Positions 1 through 9,950 of a DNA stretch of 64,000 nt are shown here, one piece after another. The DNA comes from Isoetes taiwanensis. Lineage: Eukaryota > Streptophyta > Lycopodiopsida > Isoetales > Isoetaceae. How positions within the stretch are numbered: position 1 is the stretch's first letter; every line of letters begins with the position of its first letter. The position numbers were made by a program, and so were the translations under genes. The stretch is taken from assembly GCA_021234155.1 (NCBI GenBank), contig JAJEKV010000036.1, forward strand, positions 14,624,863 to 14,688,862. The letters run 5' to 3'. A model generated the notes under the pieces. It was not told the origin of the DNA. It was given only the letters and a program-made list of their open reading frames with translations, and did no database searches.

Positions 1-404
1 CTTGCGATTCATTTTGGAAATAAGTGTAAAATCGAGACACGCAATCGAGACAAATGCGTCTTAATGCCAGCGAAAGCATGTTCAGGGGTAATAGTTTTTC
101 ACAGCAACAATGGGCAATCTATTAAGAAGGTAAACTGACTTACTGCTTTAGCCCAAAATTGAATGGGTGCAGAGGATTGAGCGAGCAAGCAACCTACCAT
201 ACCGACAATGCTGTAATTCTTCCGGGCAAAGAATGCCATTATGTTGTGGAGTATGAGGCTCAGTAAGTAGGCGCTCAATACCATGCTCATCACAAAAAAT
301 GATTGAATGCATAACTGATAAATTCTCCACCATTATCAGATCTGAATTTTTTAGTCCGATATGCTACTTGATTCTCAATAAGCACTTTGCATTCTTGGAA
401 ATGG
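1..404 (-). pseudogene. copia-B integrase core fragment
   Basis: Read on the minus strand, positions about 330-150 encode a stretch with FCDEHGIERLL followed by TPQHNG, the conserved end of the copia integrase catalytic core just before the catalytic glutamate. The reading is out of frame on both sides. It continues the polypeptide whose GAG-pre-integrase part lies at 5501-5956, on the other side of the copia-A insertion. Confidence 0.75.
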
Positions 405-409
405 ACAAA
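405..409. repeat. Left target-site duplication of copia-A (ACAAA)
   Basis: ACAAA lies directly before the TG of the 5' LTR and is repeated exactly after the CA of the 3' LTR. Five base pairs is the usual copia duplication size. Confidence 0.93.
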
Positions 410-873
410 TGTAGAATTTGGTAACACAAGTTCATTTATCATCACACAGGTTAAATGGTCTTACAGGTTGAAGATTCACATTTAACAGTTGGAGATGCAA
501 GCAAATGCATATAAGTGCTTTATGTGACAAGTGCTTTATGTGAGGCAAAACGAAATTCGAATATAGAAGTTCCCTGAGTGCAAGGGGAAAACACCACGGT
601 TGCCTTACAGGCTGGAACCATGCCATAGCGGCGGATCCGGCCCTATAAACCAAGATGTACAGAAGCTAGAGATTACACTGAAACAATTTGGGATCGAATA
701 CTGCCAGTTCGATGTTTTAAGCAGATGATCGTTCTTTTGTGAAGTTCACAATATTGTTTAAAGCTTGATTGATTGGTTATTATTTTCAATGGTTGAATAA
801 CCTTGTGCTCAAAAGAAAAGTTGTCGAGTTGATTGGTCGGGCATTGCTAAGTGATTTTGTTTGAAAAATCTCA
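410..873 (+). repeat. copia-A 5' LTR
   Basis: Begins TGTAGAATTTGG and ends AAAAATCTCA. It aligns along its length with 4925-5398. Differences are small: one indel of about 10 bp near 540 and scattered substitutions such as AAGATGTACAGAAGCTAG versus AAGATGTACAGAAGATAG. Confidence 0.95.
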
Positions 874-875
874 TT

Positions 876-887
876 TGGTATCGAGCC
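876..887 (+). other. copia-A primer-binding site (tRNA-iMet type)
   Basis: TGGTATCGAGCC lies 2 nt after the 5' LTR. It matches the usual plant initiator-Met site TGGTATCAGAGCC with one A missing. The same one-base difference occurs in the unrelated gypsy element at 17244. Confidence 0.8.
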
Positions 888-899
888 GAAAAAATGGAA

Positions 900-1860
900 A
901 CAAGGTTTGGAGCAGCTTTATTGAGTGCGCCTTCAAGTCTATAATGGGGGTCTAGTTTTCAAGTATGGAAAACCAAATTCAGCACATTTTGATGTTGAGG
1001 ATTTAGGGAGATTGTTGATCCAAATCAACAGGAGGTGGTTGCTACTAGTGCCGGTGGAGCATCTAGTAGTACTAAGTCAGAATTCAGCAAGCTTGGAGGA
1101 GGTAATTCTACCTCTATAACTTCTCGCAAGTGAGGACTGCTGCAGGTGTGAGGCTACAGCTTGGAGAAAGGAGTGTCTCACCTTCCAAGTGCATTATCCA
1201 CAAAGATCAAAGAAGCCGAGGGCATTATCACAAGCAAGGTTGGACCTACCATTCAAAATTTCAAACTTAGAGGTATGTCCCCAGGGCGATGTGGAGTTAT
1301 TTGCTCAAACAATATGAAAATAAAAGCTCATCTCAAATAGATGTGTTAGAGAAAGAGCTTAGAAACCTGAAGTCTCGTGAGTTTTTAACAAATTTGATAA
1401 CCTTGTAGCTGATCTAGATGGTGCAGAGTCACCTTTATCGAAAAGGTTTATAGTGTTAGCTATTGCTCGAGTCAGAAGCTCAAATTCTCGCCTGTCTCTT
1501 CTAATAAGAAATGTTGCAAAGAATAGGGAAGAAGCTGAAAATATGTTGAGGACCTAGATAGAAACGTAATAAATTAATGAGAGAGGAAGAAAATGCTGAA
1601 ATTCTTTTATGCCGAAAAAAAAAGAAATCTCAAGGAGATAAAACGTTATGAGGCAGGCATATTAAGCCAAATTGCCCCAAACTTAAGCAGGAATAATTGC
1701 AAAGGAAAAGGTCACATTGCCGCTGGCGTCCTAGTCCCAAAGAAAGAGAATATGGAAGGGCGGGGAAGAGGTAAAGACGTAAAAGGAGGATCCGCAGGTA
1801 TTCATATTGCTCAAGAAAAGGCAGAAATTAAGGAAAAGGAAGAATCGAGTGATGATGGGG
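900..1860 (+). pseudogene. copia-A gag remnant
   Basis: Between the primer-binding site and protease lies about 950 bp with short, shifting frames. Near 1660-1740 the translation resembles the end of copia gag with a lysine-rich stretch and a broken zinc knuckle (NCKGKGHIAAG). The rest is too disrupted to align by eye, so the assignment rests mainly on position and this knuckle remnant. Confidence 0.65.
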
Positions 1861-1869
1861 TAAACTTGT

Positions 1870-3002
1870 TTGTCATTAAATGATGTTGATTCTAGAACTA
1901 ATGGCAAGCATTCTGTGATTATAGTTGATAGTGGAGCTGAGAGATCAGTAGTAAGATCTCACGACATGCTTAAAAAATCAAACAAAGAAATTTTAAATCC
2001 AAACATGTACAAGTTGGCAAATGGAGACCTACAAACTATAGAAGGATGTGGAATGCTTTGGAGTCGCTCGATGTGGATGGAAACAAAGTTAATATTGAGA
2101 ATGTTTTATGTGTTCCTAGTCTGATAAAAAATTTAGTATCAGTGTGTCAGTTAGTGGATTTGGGTTACAAAATCTTCTTTGAGAAGAAAGCTTGTAAAAT
2201 TTTTATGAATAATGAATTGAAGTTTTTGGCAAATCGAGATGGAAACTTGTTTCAATTTGAAAATGGTTTAGTTGATGGAGTTAATGCTGTGTTAATGGTT
2301 GACATGGAAACTTGGCATAATAAGTTGGCTCATACACATTACAATAATGTGAAGGTTATGGCAAAAACAGGGCTCATTGAATGCAATATACCAGAGAACC
2401 ATAAATGCCTATGTGAAGGCTGCATGTTAGGCAAGATTACAAGGTTGCCATTTCCTAAATCACAAAAAGGAGCTGAAGGAGTCTTAGATCTAGTGCATAC
2501 AGATCTTTGTGGCCCCTTAAATGTTAGGAGCAGAAAATGCAAAGTATATTGCTTGACACGAAAATCTCAGGCCCTTGATGCTTTTAAAATGTATATCTCA
2601 GAAATGGAGAGACAAACAAATAGAAAATTAAGGTGCATAAGATCAAATAGAGGAAGTGAGTACTTATCTGCTCAATTTGAGTTCTTTTGCAGGACTAAAG
2701 GAATAAGGAGACAATTGACTTGTAGACATACACCACAGCAAAACGGGATTGCTGAAAGGAAAAATAGAACTTTGCTTGATGCAGTGAGGTCCATGTTAAA
2801 ATATTCTGGTTTGCCAAACAAATTATGGGAGGAAGCATTGAGGACAGCAGCTTATGTGCAAAATAGAATTCCAACCTCAAGTTTGAAAGGTAATATTCCA
2901 GAGTTGGTGTGGTCAAATAATAAAGCAAACATAGATTATACTATGCTCAAATCATATGGATGTTTAGGATATATCCATGTGCCAAAAAGAATTAAGGCGT
3001 AA
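1870..3002 (+). pseudogene. copia-A protease and integrase
   Basis: An aspartic protease reads through IIVDSGAERSVV at about 1918-1953, with the catalytic DSG intact. A frameshift near 2046-2124 leads into the GAG-pre-integrase domain (WHNKLAH, then CLCEGCMLGK, the HHCC zinc site) and the integrase core (LVHTDLCGP with the first catalytic Asp). The second catalytic Asp is replaced: RSNRGSEY stands where copia integrases have RSD-x-G. About 20 residues between the first Asp and the KSQALDAFK helix are missing. The third motif, TPQQNGIAERKNRTLL, is intact. The frame stops at 3002. Catalytically dead as read. Confidence 0.9.
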
Positions 3003-3542
3003 ATTGGACAATAGAGCGTAAATAGGTTATTTTGTGGGGTATGATGAACAAAGTAAAGGTTGTAGAATGTTCATTCCCGAAGTTGAACAAAATTATAATA
3101 AGTAGAGACATTATTTTTGATGAACATACTTTATTATAAGGACAGCAAGAATCAAGAAAAATTATTGACAAGCCGGTCGATCAAACAGTTTTAAATATGA
3201 TGTAAATGATGATGACAATGAAAAGGTTGATGGGGATAAGTCCGATCCGAAAGAAAATCAAGCAAATTTAGATGGAGAGCAGGAGAATATTGTCGAGCAT
3301 GCCGCTCCCCGATACAATGTTAAAAAGTGAAGAAAAGAAGAACACAAGCGTAAAGATTAAGAGAAAACTTACCTTTGAATGAGAACTAATATGGTAGGCA
3401 TGAAAGTGGAAGAAGTAAGAGGATTGAAAAATCTGCCGAGCTACCGATCGAACAAATTCTAGCTATCTTAGAAGACTCTATTGTCCCAAGTTCATATGAA
3501 GAGGCAATACATAGCAAAGGAGAAGGAACACCGATTAAAGCA
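3003..3542 (+). pseudogene. copia-A integrase/RT linker, decayed
   Basis: Continues from the integrase C-terminus (GYDEQSKG-like and IISRDIIFDE-like fragments in shifting frames) to the start of the reverse transcriptase. It is acidic, as the linker usually is in copia polyproteins. No intact frame. Confidence 0.6.
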
Positions 3543-4169
3543 ATGGAGGAGGAGATAAAATCATTTAAAGATACAAGAACATTTGATGTAGTAGAAAACC
3601 GTGAGAATACCAACATTGTGGGAAATAAATGGATTTATAGAATTAAAACCAATGTTGATGGTACAAAAAGATTTAAGGCTAGGCTAGCTCAAGGCTTCTC
3701 TCGTAAGAAGGGAAAGGATTATAATGAAATCTTTTCTCCAAGTAGTCAAGCTAACAAGCCTAAGAGTACTTTTTTGGCAATAGCAAATGCTCTAAATCTA
3801 GAGCTACACCATATGGATGTCAAAACCGCATTTTGAATGCAATTGAAAGAAACTATTTATATGAAACAACCTCGCGGTTATGGGGGAGAATAATTCAAAT
3901 GTTTGGAAGCTAAGAAGGGCAAGATATGGATTAAGTCAGTCACCTCGCTGAATGGTACTTTGTATGGATAGTTTTCTAAGAGGACAAGGTTTTGAAAGGT
4001 TGAAAAATGATGGAAATTTGTATAAATTCAGAGATGGAGAAATTTTTTGCTTGATTGCTTTATACGTGGATGATTGTATAATGATCTCAAACAATCAAAG
4101 CTGCCTAATCACATGCAAAGATGTCCTAAAGAATAGGTTTGAAATGACAGACCTTGGGGAATTGAGACA
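3543..4169 (+). pseudogene. copia-A reverse transcriptase, truncated
   Basis: The first part (3543-3836) has the copia RT opening: NKWIYRIKTNVDGTKRFKARL and HHMDVKTAF. The second Asp context ends at an in-frame stop. The YVDD active-site motif follows in another frame at about 4062-4073, then FEMTDLGELRQF. After this the RT is cut: roughly fifty residues expected before the KLS/PYRE region are absent and replaced by an 18-bp inverted filler. Confidence 0.88.
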
Positions 4170-4214
4170 GTTTATGGCCTGCTGCAAAAGTTCCTCTTGC
4201 AGCAGGCCATAAAC
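4170..4214. repeat. Perfect 18-bp inverted repeat at a deletion junction
   Basis: GTTTATGGCCTGCTGCAA (4170-4187) and its exact reverse complement (4197-4214) flank a 9-nt loop. The right arm is normal RT coding sequence (it translates to AAGHK). The left arm has no counterpart in copia RTs and sits where coding sequence is missing. Confidence 0.9.
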
Positions 4215-4929
4215 TCACTGACATATTGCAGTCCAATGAAGACACGAAAGGAATGGAAAAAATTCCATATAGGGAGATAATAGGTTGCTTGCCGTACTTA
4301 GTCAATAACACAAGGCCAGACATCAGTTATTCAGTCAATATCTTCAGCAGATACTGCCATTGCCCAATGCAGCAAAACATGTATTAAAATATTTGAAGGG
4401 CACAACACATTTTGGGATTACTTTCACATCTGATGATCTAAATCTAAAAGGTTTTAGTGATGCAGATTGGGGAGGATATAGAAGTACAAGAAAATCTACT
4501 TCTGGATATGTTGTTTTCCTTGGAGGAGGAGCAATAACATGGAGGAGCAAAAAACAAAAGGCAGTGGCAATGTCATCAGCAGAAGCTGAGTATGCAACTA
4601 GTTCATTGCTATCCAAGGAGCTTGTGTGGTTAAGAAGACTATTAGAGGAACTTGGCTTTAAGCAAAGGCAACCTACTGCAATCATGACTGATAGCATGAG
4701 TTGCATAGCAATAGTAAAAAATCCAGTTCAACATGAGAGAACTAAGCATATTGAGCTTGACATGCACTTTATTAGAGATATGGCAGAGAAAGGATATATT
4801 CAGATGTGCTACATTCATACCAATATGCAAATTGTTGATATTTTTACCAAAGCTTTGGTTGAAAGAATGTTTACTGAATTCAGAACGGAATCAAATGTTC
4901 TTAACCTGTATGCTGAAGGAGGAGTGTAG
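4215..4929 (+). pseudogene. copia-A RT end and RNase H
   Basis: After the fold-back junction the RT tail resumes (PYREIIGCLPYL-like, then RPDISYSVN-like, out of frame), followed by an open frame 4360-4929. This has KYLKGTTHFG, the RNase H motif DADWGGYRSTRKSTSGY, AMSSAEAEY, TDSMSC and VDIFTKAL. The catalytic D, E and D are all visible. It stops 2 nt into the 3' LTR. Confidence 0.92.
4913..4924 (+). other. copia-A polypurine tract
   Basis: The purine-rich run CTGAAGGAGGAG ends directly at the first base of the 3' LTR, the expected place for the plus-strand primer. Confidence 0.8.
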
Positions 4930-5398
4930 AATTTGGTAACACAAGTTCATTTATCATCACACAGGTTAAATGGTCTTAAGGTTGAAGATTCACATTTAAC
5001 AGTTGGAGATGCAAGCAAATGCATATAAGTGCTTTATGTGACAAGTGCTTTATGTGTTAAAAGATGGAGGCAAAACGAAATTCAAATATAGAAGTTCCCC
5101 GAGTGAAAGGGGAAAACACCACGGTTGCCTTACAGGCTGGAACCATGCCATAGCAGCCAGATCCGGCCCTATAAACCAAGATGTACAGAAGATAGAGATT
5201 ACACTGAAACAATTTGGGATCGAATACTGCCAGTTCGATGTTTTAAGCAGATGATCGTTCATTTGTGAAGTTCACAATATTGTTTAAAGCTTGATTGATT
5301 GGTTATTATTTTCAATGGTTGAATAACCTTGTGGTCAAAAGAAAAGTTGTTGAGTTGATTGCTGGGCATTGCTAAGTGATTTTGTTTGAAAAATCTCA
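4925..5398 (+). repeat. copia-A 3' LTR
   Basis: Begins TGTAGAATTTGG after the polypurine tract and ends AAAAATCTCA before the ACAAA duplication. Compared with the 5' copy it retains about 10 bp (TTAAAAGATGG near 5057) that the 5' copy lacks. Confidence 0.95.
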
Positions 5399-5403
5399 AC
5401 AAA
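5399..5403. repeat. Right target-site duplication of copia-A (ACAAA)
   Basis: Exact repeat of 405-409, directly after the 3' LTR. Confidence 0.93.
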
Positions 5404-5500
5404 TGCATCAGATTTTTGCTTCAAGAAATAGATCCATCTATGTGACTAGTTCAAAAAGAGCAGTCGCGCGAGACCTAATATATATAAAAGGCCAGCGGTG

Positions 5501-6160
5501 TTATTTGCCCAATGCACAAGCCTCACAACTTGCAGTAGGATGATGATAAAGATCAAAACCTTCTACAAGTTGTGGCAGCTGGTTGAGCATCTTAAAACTG
5601 ATGTGGCCAAGCCTCTTATACCACAAATCACAAGTACCATTACCAGCAGCTAGAAGAACAACTTGGTCAGCATATTCTTGGCCCAAATGGTAGAGATTAT
5701 CTATACGAATAGCACGAGCAAGACTCTTTCTTGTAACTTTATTGCGAACAAAAACTATAGTGCCCATATCAGTAAGACTTGCAACAAAAATCAGATTTTT
5801 GCATAAAGTAGGAGAATACATTACCTGTTTTAGAGTGAATACCAAGGCTAGTGGGTTTAGTGGGTACTTGAATCTTATGCATTCCGCATATTTGATGCTC
5901 ATGATTGTAGCCAATTTGAACAATGTGATTGGAATAGGTAGATCTGAAATTTTCAAACCAGTGCCAATAATTTACACGATAGCATCAAAATCCATGATGA
6001 ATTTGATAGAGCAAGGGATTGCCACTTGTTTACAGAAATAAACATAATTCGAGCTGTAAGAAACCACATTGGCTACATGTATTTCTTCAATAATTTGGAT
6101 CACATTGGCTGAAGTTTTCTTTGTCTCCAAAGCTTTTCGCTTGTGCTCAAGATGCTTCAT
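5501..6160 (-). pseudogene. copia-B protease remnant and GAG-pre-integrase domain
   Basis: Minus-strand frame 5956-5501 holds the GAG-pre-integrase domain: LWYKRLGHIS, then CEACALGK, the HHCC zinc-binding elements. The frame 6160-5972 just upstream should carry the protease, but the active site reads FIMDFDAIV in place of the usual DSGA, so the catalytic motif is lost. Between 5500 and 5404 the frame degenerates into the integrase and is then cut by copia-A. Confidence 0.82.
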
Positions 6161-6990
6161 CTTCTTTCTACATTCTGCTGCGCTATGATTGCCTTTCTCG
6201 CAATAGTCACAAGTTTGTTGCTTGTGTGATGTGCCTTTGTTGTCAGCAGCTTTAAAAGTATTGCTACTATTGTTATTCTTCCTTTTCTTAGTTTTATCAT
6301 TCCCTTTTGCATAGGACTTAGGCTTAGAATGTCCTGTAGAGAAAGCATTGTGCTCTCTTTGATAATCCCAGCATCCTTCCTCATCACAATCTCCTTTTTT
6401 ACAGAGTTGACTGCACGTTTGAGGTCTAAGCTGCGTAAAAAGAATTGGATAAGGATCTAAGTAAGAAAAATAATTTTAATGAAGAAGTGATCTTATTCTC
6501 TTCTGCAGAAGATTCAATCTGCCGAAAAGTGTTTTTCATACAGTCTGCAGATTTATCAAAACTCTCGGTCTCTTCCCATCACATATTTATCACTTCAGCA
6601 TACAAATGCCCAATTTGTGCATGTGTCTCCTTTTCATGCTTTTGGACTAGAGCCTTCCATAAATCATGACTTTTCTCCTTTTGAACCTTACCAAGAAGAG
6701 ATTCAGCGATAGAAAGCCCAATCGTAATGATAGTCTTGTCACGCCGCCGCTAAGCATCAAGAACATATTTGTTCTTGCCATCTGATGCAAGCTCAGGTGC
6801 TGGTTCTTGGCCATTAACAATATCCCAAACTCCTTCAGCCTTAAGAATGAGAGTCATTCTTCTCTTCTATTGCTAAAAACCTATGCCTTCAGAGATTTGA
6901 ATCACATGAGTGCCAGAAAAGATAATTTGGTTGTAGTTTACATCCTTCTCCATTACTGTGTTGATCTTGAAACAATCTCAGTCCACCTAG
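6161..6990 (-). pseudogene. copia-B gag with CCHC zinc knuckle
   Basis: At 6211-6170 the minus strand encodes CDYCEKGNHSAAEC, an exact CX2CX4HX4C retroviral-type zinc knuckle (nucleic-acid binding in nucleocapsids). Upstream, in broken frames, it reads like the copia gag (UBN2) fold: LWKALVQKHEKET and AQIGHLYAEVINM. The start lies close to the primer-binding site at 7003-6991. Several stops and frameshifts. Confidence 0.8.
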
Positions 6991-7003
6991 TGCTCTGGTA
7001 CCA
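6991..7003 (-). other. copia-B primer-binding site
   Basis: On the minus strand TGGTACCAGAGCA follows the end of the LTR directly. It matches the initiator-Met type site with one substitution (T to C). Confidence 0.75.
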
Positions 7004-7381
7004 TGTCAACGCTGCACCAAGAAAGAGAGAAAAGGGGATGCACACTGATATCCAAGATCACAAGCTCCCAAAACAAAGGCAAAAATGAATTATATTGAAA
7101 CTTATGTGAGAATACAAGATATACAAAGGGCAGTCAATATTAATTGCTCCCATTACCAACCACCTCTAATTATGTCGTAGCTAATTATGACAAGAGCCAC
7201 AAGGATGATCAAACACATATAAGAGCCATAAAAATGCTCAAACAAAGAGCAAATTCTTGTGAAAGTGCACAAAGATCACTACATGTCCATCATTGCATCG
7301 CACGATCTGATATGGGTGGCCATCCACACCCGATAAAGACCTTTCTCCACTGCATCCTCTGGTCACAAATTTGACCGAACA
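7004..7381 (-). repeat. copia-B 5' LTR (likely extent)
   Basis: The inner edge is fixed by the primer-binding site: minus-strand LTR ends in ...TTGACA. The outer edge is inferred at 7381, where the minus strand starts TGTTCGGTC. The partner LTR is not in the window, so the outer border and the target duplication cannot be confirmed. Confidence 0.6.
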
Positions 7382-8400
7382 ATTAGCAAGTAATTCCATA
7401 TGTCCATATCCAAATGACGTTTCCCATTAGCCAACTATGAATTTTATAGAAATATTTACTCAAAACAAGGGCAACCCAAATATCAGTAATATCGTCAAGA
7501 AAGAAAATATACGATAAACGATAACTAAGTGGTGGAGTATTCAATTTAAAAATATAAAAGATCAAAGGATTAAGTGGTGGAGTACAATTGATGGTGTTAA
7601 AGGATGAATTGTAAGAAAGTGGAAGATCTCATGAAGATGCCACAAAATTTCAATTGTAGAAAGGGCAAAACTTTAAATTGATGGTGCTAAGAAAGTAGAA
7701 GATTCCTAATGAAGATGCCACAAAGTTTTCAGTTGCACAAAGTTTGGCGAGGACTAAGGTTTGCAATCGAAATGGGTTTTGTAGATATTTTTTCATGTGG
7801 AACAATGTCCTCACAAAGAACGAATCTAGTGCTAGGCAGATCTTGGAGAAATCCTTCAAAGCAATTCGATGCCTTGCACAAAGTTATCCCTTCATGAATA
7901 AAACATGCTTCAAGAAACCATTTAGAAAACTTGGAGTTGTCGTTGCCATTTTGAACACGTTGCAAATGGACATGGTCCAATTTGGGGCCATGCTCTTAAG
8001 CAACTAAACCTGCAATGCAACTATGCTAGAACATTGATAAGTCCTCATCCAAGGCATCTGCACATGTGATAATGATTACTCGCCAATCCAGCATTGTGGA
8101 CTGCTGTATCTCACCAAAAACATACATCACGGAATACAACATGCAGGCCTATGGTCACTCTTTACTTTGCGGGCAAACCAAGGTGCCTGGACATGAGCGA
8201 CCGCCTTTGTCTATGCCTGTTAAATACCTGGCAATATGAAACAAGACATTACACGTGGATATAGCCAGTCTTTATTTGCAAAGTAGACACAGATAGTCAT
8301 CTAGAAGACAAGATGCAGTTCAAAATGTGTATTAATTTGTATAAGATAAAGATTTTGCGTAACCCCACTGAAAGACATTTTTAGAACAGTTAACCAAGCG
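7382..8400. other. Unrecognised intergenic stretch
   Basis: No gene recognised. It contains an imperfect 90-bp tandem duplication (7586-7765). Short open frames at 7744-8007 (plus) and 7729-7980 (minus) overlap each other and show no known motif. Confidence 0.5.
7586..7765. repeat. Imperfect tandem duplication, period about 90 bp
   Basis: AATTGATGGTG ... GAAGATGCCACAAA ... CAATTG at 7586 recurs from 7676 as AATTGATGGTG ... GAAGATGCCACAAAG ... CAGTTG, with small indels between. Confidence 0.7.
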
Positions 8401-9505
8401 GGATTATTGTCCTTCTTAAACTTGATTGTAAGCATGTATATGACTGCATTTCTTGGGCCTTCTTGGAGAAATCCGTTGTTCACATTGGTATCCACCCCTA
8501 CCTCATTAAGCTTATCATGGGCATCAACCGAAATGCCTCTTCTTGTGTCCTCACTAATGGGTCTCCAGGGGAATTTTTTCCCATTAAGAGAGGGGCGAGG
8601 CAGGGATGTCATTTTGTGCCTTACCTCTTCATTACTGCAGCTGAAATCCTCACTAAAATGGTTCTCTATTATCAACATAAAGGGTTTCTTCAAGGTCTCT
8701 CCATGCCTGATTCCCCTAAACAACTTTCTATTCTCCAATATGCTGATGACACCTTTGTTATGATTAAGGCTGATAACAACAATTCTACTAACTGACCAAA
8801 ATTCATTCTTGGATTGCAAAGATTATTGAACAGTGTGGTGCAAGTATTCAGGGGGTCAGGCTTCCTGATGAGGTCCCTAATGAGCATATAGGTACCCCGT
8901 GCCAAGCAGCGAGGGCCACTTTCCATCTGAAATTTCTGCTTCGGGAAGCCTATAACGCGTTCATTATTCACAAGTTTATTGGTTCCCACAATCGCCTACT
9001 CACAGAGAATCAATTCTGCTGTCTATGCTTTATGTATTACTATCATAAGGGAAGATCTGAAACTTGTACTAAAAGATTGCTAGATATTATGCAGGTTCCT
9101 ATTAATGAATTGTTACTTCTTACTCGGGCATAGTCTGCAATCGATTGGCTTGCTATACCTTCTTACAATATGCCTTCCTCTGTCACTCACTCATTTCCAG
9201 ATCTCCCTGTTGTTCCACCTTCCTTGCCTTGAGTCCTTTCCTCCCTAGCCTCTCTTGCTTTGCCAATTTGCCACTCTGTGTTTCTTTTGCTCTCTTTTTA
9301 TCTTGTTACTTATCTGCTTCAATTGAACAGATAGGGGTTTATCAGATTCTTGGTGATGATTTTCTGATGCTCCATGGTTCTACAATTTATATGTCAAGGA
9401 TTTTCCTTTTCTTATATTGTAAAAGCTTCATGCCTTATCTATGTATGTTTCAAGTTATGATTAGAATAAAACCCTTCCTTTTTCTATTCCTCCAAAAAAA
9501 AGGGG
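8400..9505 (+). mobile_element. L1-like LINE fragment (RT palm to 3' tail)
   Basis: A 5'-truncated non-LTR element. The 8463-8795 frame carries NGSPGEFFPIKRGARQG followed by PYLFITAAEIL and QYADDTFVMIKAD, the RT signature of plant L1-like LINEs with the catalytic YADD. Downstream fragments (8796-9130) in other frames continue the RT thumb. From about 9140 a pyrimidine-rich 3' region leads to AATAAAACC and a short A-run at 9495-9503, likely the decayed 3' tail. Confidence 0.8.
8463..8795 (+). pseudogene. LINE reverse transcriptase fragment
   Basis: About 110 residues covering RT palm motifs from the region before GARQG to YADD. The catalytic YADD (about 8739-8750) is intact; upstream fingers and the endonuclease are absent. 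Not functional alone. Confidence 0.85.
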
Positions 9506-9921
9506 AACTAGCAAAAGGCACACTAGAAGATTTTGGCAAGGTATTGTTTTTTAAAAAATAACTAGAATTGGTTAGATATTCTTGCTTCAAGTTGTAGAAA
9601 TTTTAGGAAGGTCTTGTCTACGAAGGATTGTCTAAGACTTTTTTCCCTTTGACTTGCCAAGTTCTGACGTCGTCTTGTTTGTTTAAAAATAGTTAGAAGG
9701 CGTCACCTTGTTTATCTAAATAGAATAGTTTTTTTTATCTAGAAATAGTTAGAATTGATCGAATTGTTTTACCAAAGTTGGGGTAATCACTTATTGTAAT
9801 ATGTTGTATTATATGCAATTTATCATTGCAAGTCAGTGCATTATAAATACTTAATGGTTATTGTATTGACTAGGTAGTAGGTACGTTTGAAATACAACTC
9901 ATAAAACAAATTTAAAATAAA
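9506..9921. other. Unrecognised AT-rich stretch
   Basis: No gene or repeat recognised. Confidence 0.4.
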
Positions 9922-9950
9922 CTAGTAACGGTTGCCCGGCAACGCCGGGC
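9922..9950 (-). mobile_element. Helitron-like 3' terminus (minus strand)
   Basis: Read on the minus strand: a perfect 7-bp stem GCCCGGC / GCCGGGC with 3-nt loop (9950-9934), an 8-nt spacer, then CTAG (9925-9922) followed by T. A GC-rich short hairpin a few bases before CTRR and insertion next to T is the known 3' structure of plant Helitrons. The body would extend rightward. I could not find a convincing TC 5' terminus or a Rep/helicase ORF, so this is probably a non-autonomous or broken copy. Confidence 0.6.

Larger units (their letters stand above)
410..5398 (+). mobile_element. Complete Ty1/copia retrotransposon (copia-A), decayed coding region
   Basis: The element is 4,989 bp with TG...CA LTRs of 464 and 474 bp, an initiator-Met type primer-binding site, gag, protease, integrase, reverse transcriptase and RNase H in copia order, a polypurine tract and perfect ACAAA target duplications. 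Stops and frameshifts break the polyprotein in several places, the integrase has lost part of its core and the RT has an internal deletion. It inserted into the older copia-B on the opposite strand, so it is the younger of the two. Confidence 0.95.
1..7381 (-). mobile_element. Host Ty1/copia retrotransposon (copia-B), split by copia-A
   Basis: The minus strand carries, from right to left, an LTR (7381-7004), a primer-binding site, gag with a zinc knuckle, a decayed protease, a GAG-pre-integrase domain and an integrase that runs off the left edge of the window. That order (integrase before the unseen RT) is the copia order. The integrase is interrupted at 405-5403 by a complete younger copia element; removing the insert and one 5-bp duplication rejoins the flanks. 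The second LTR and the RT lie outside the window. Frameshifts and stops are frequent, so this copy cannot be autonomous. Confidence 0.85.
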
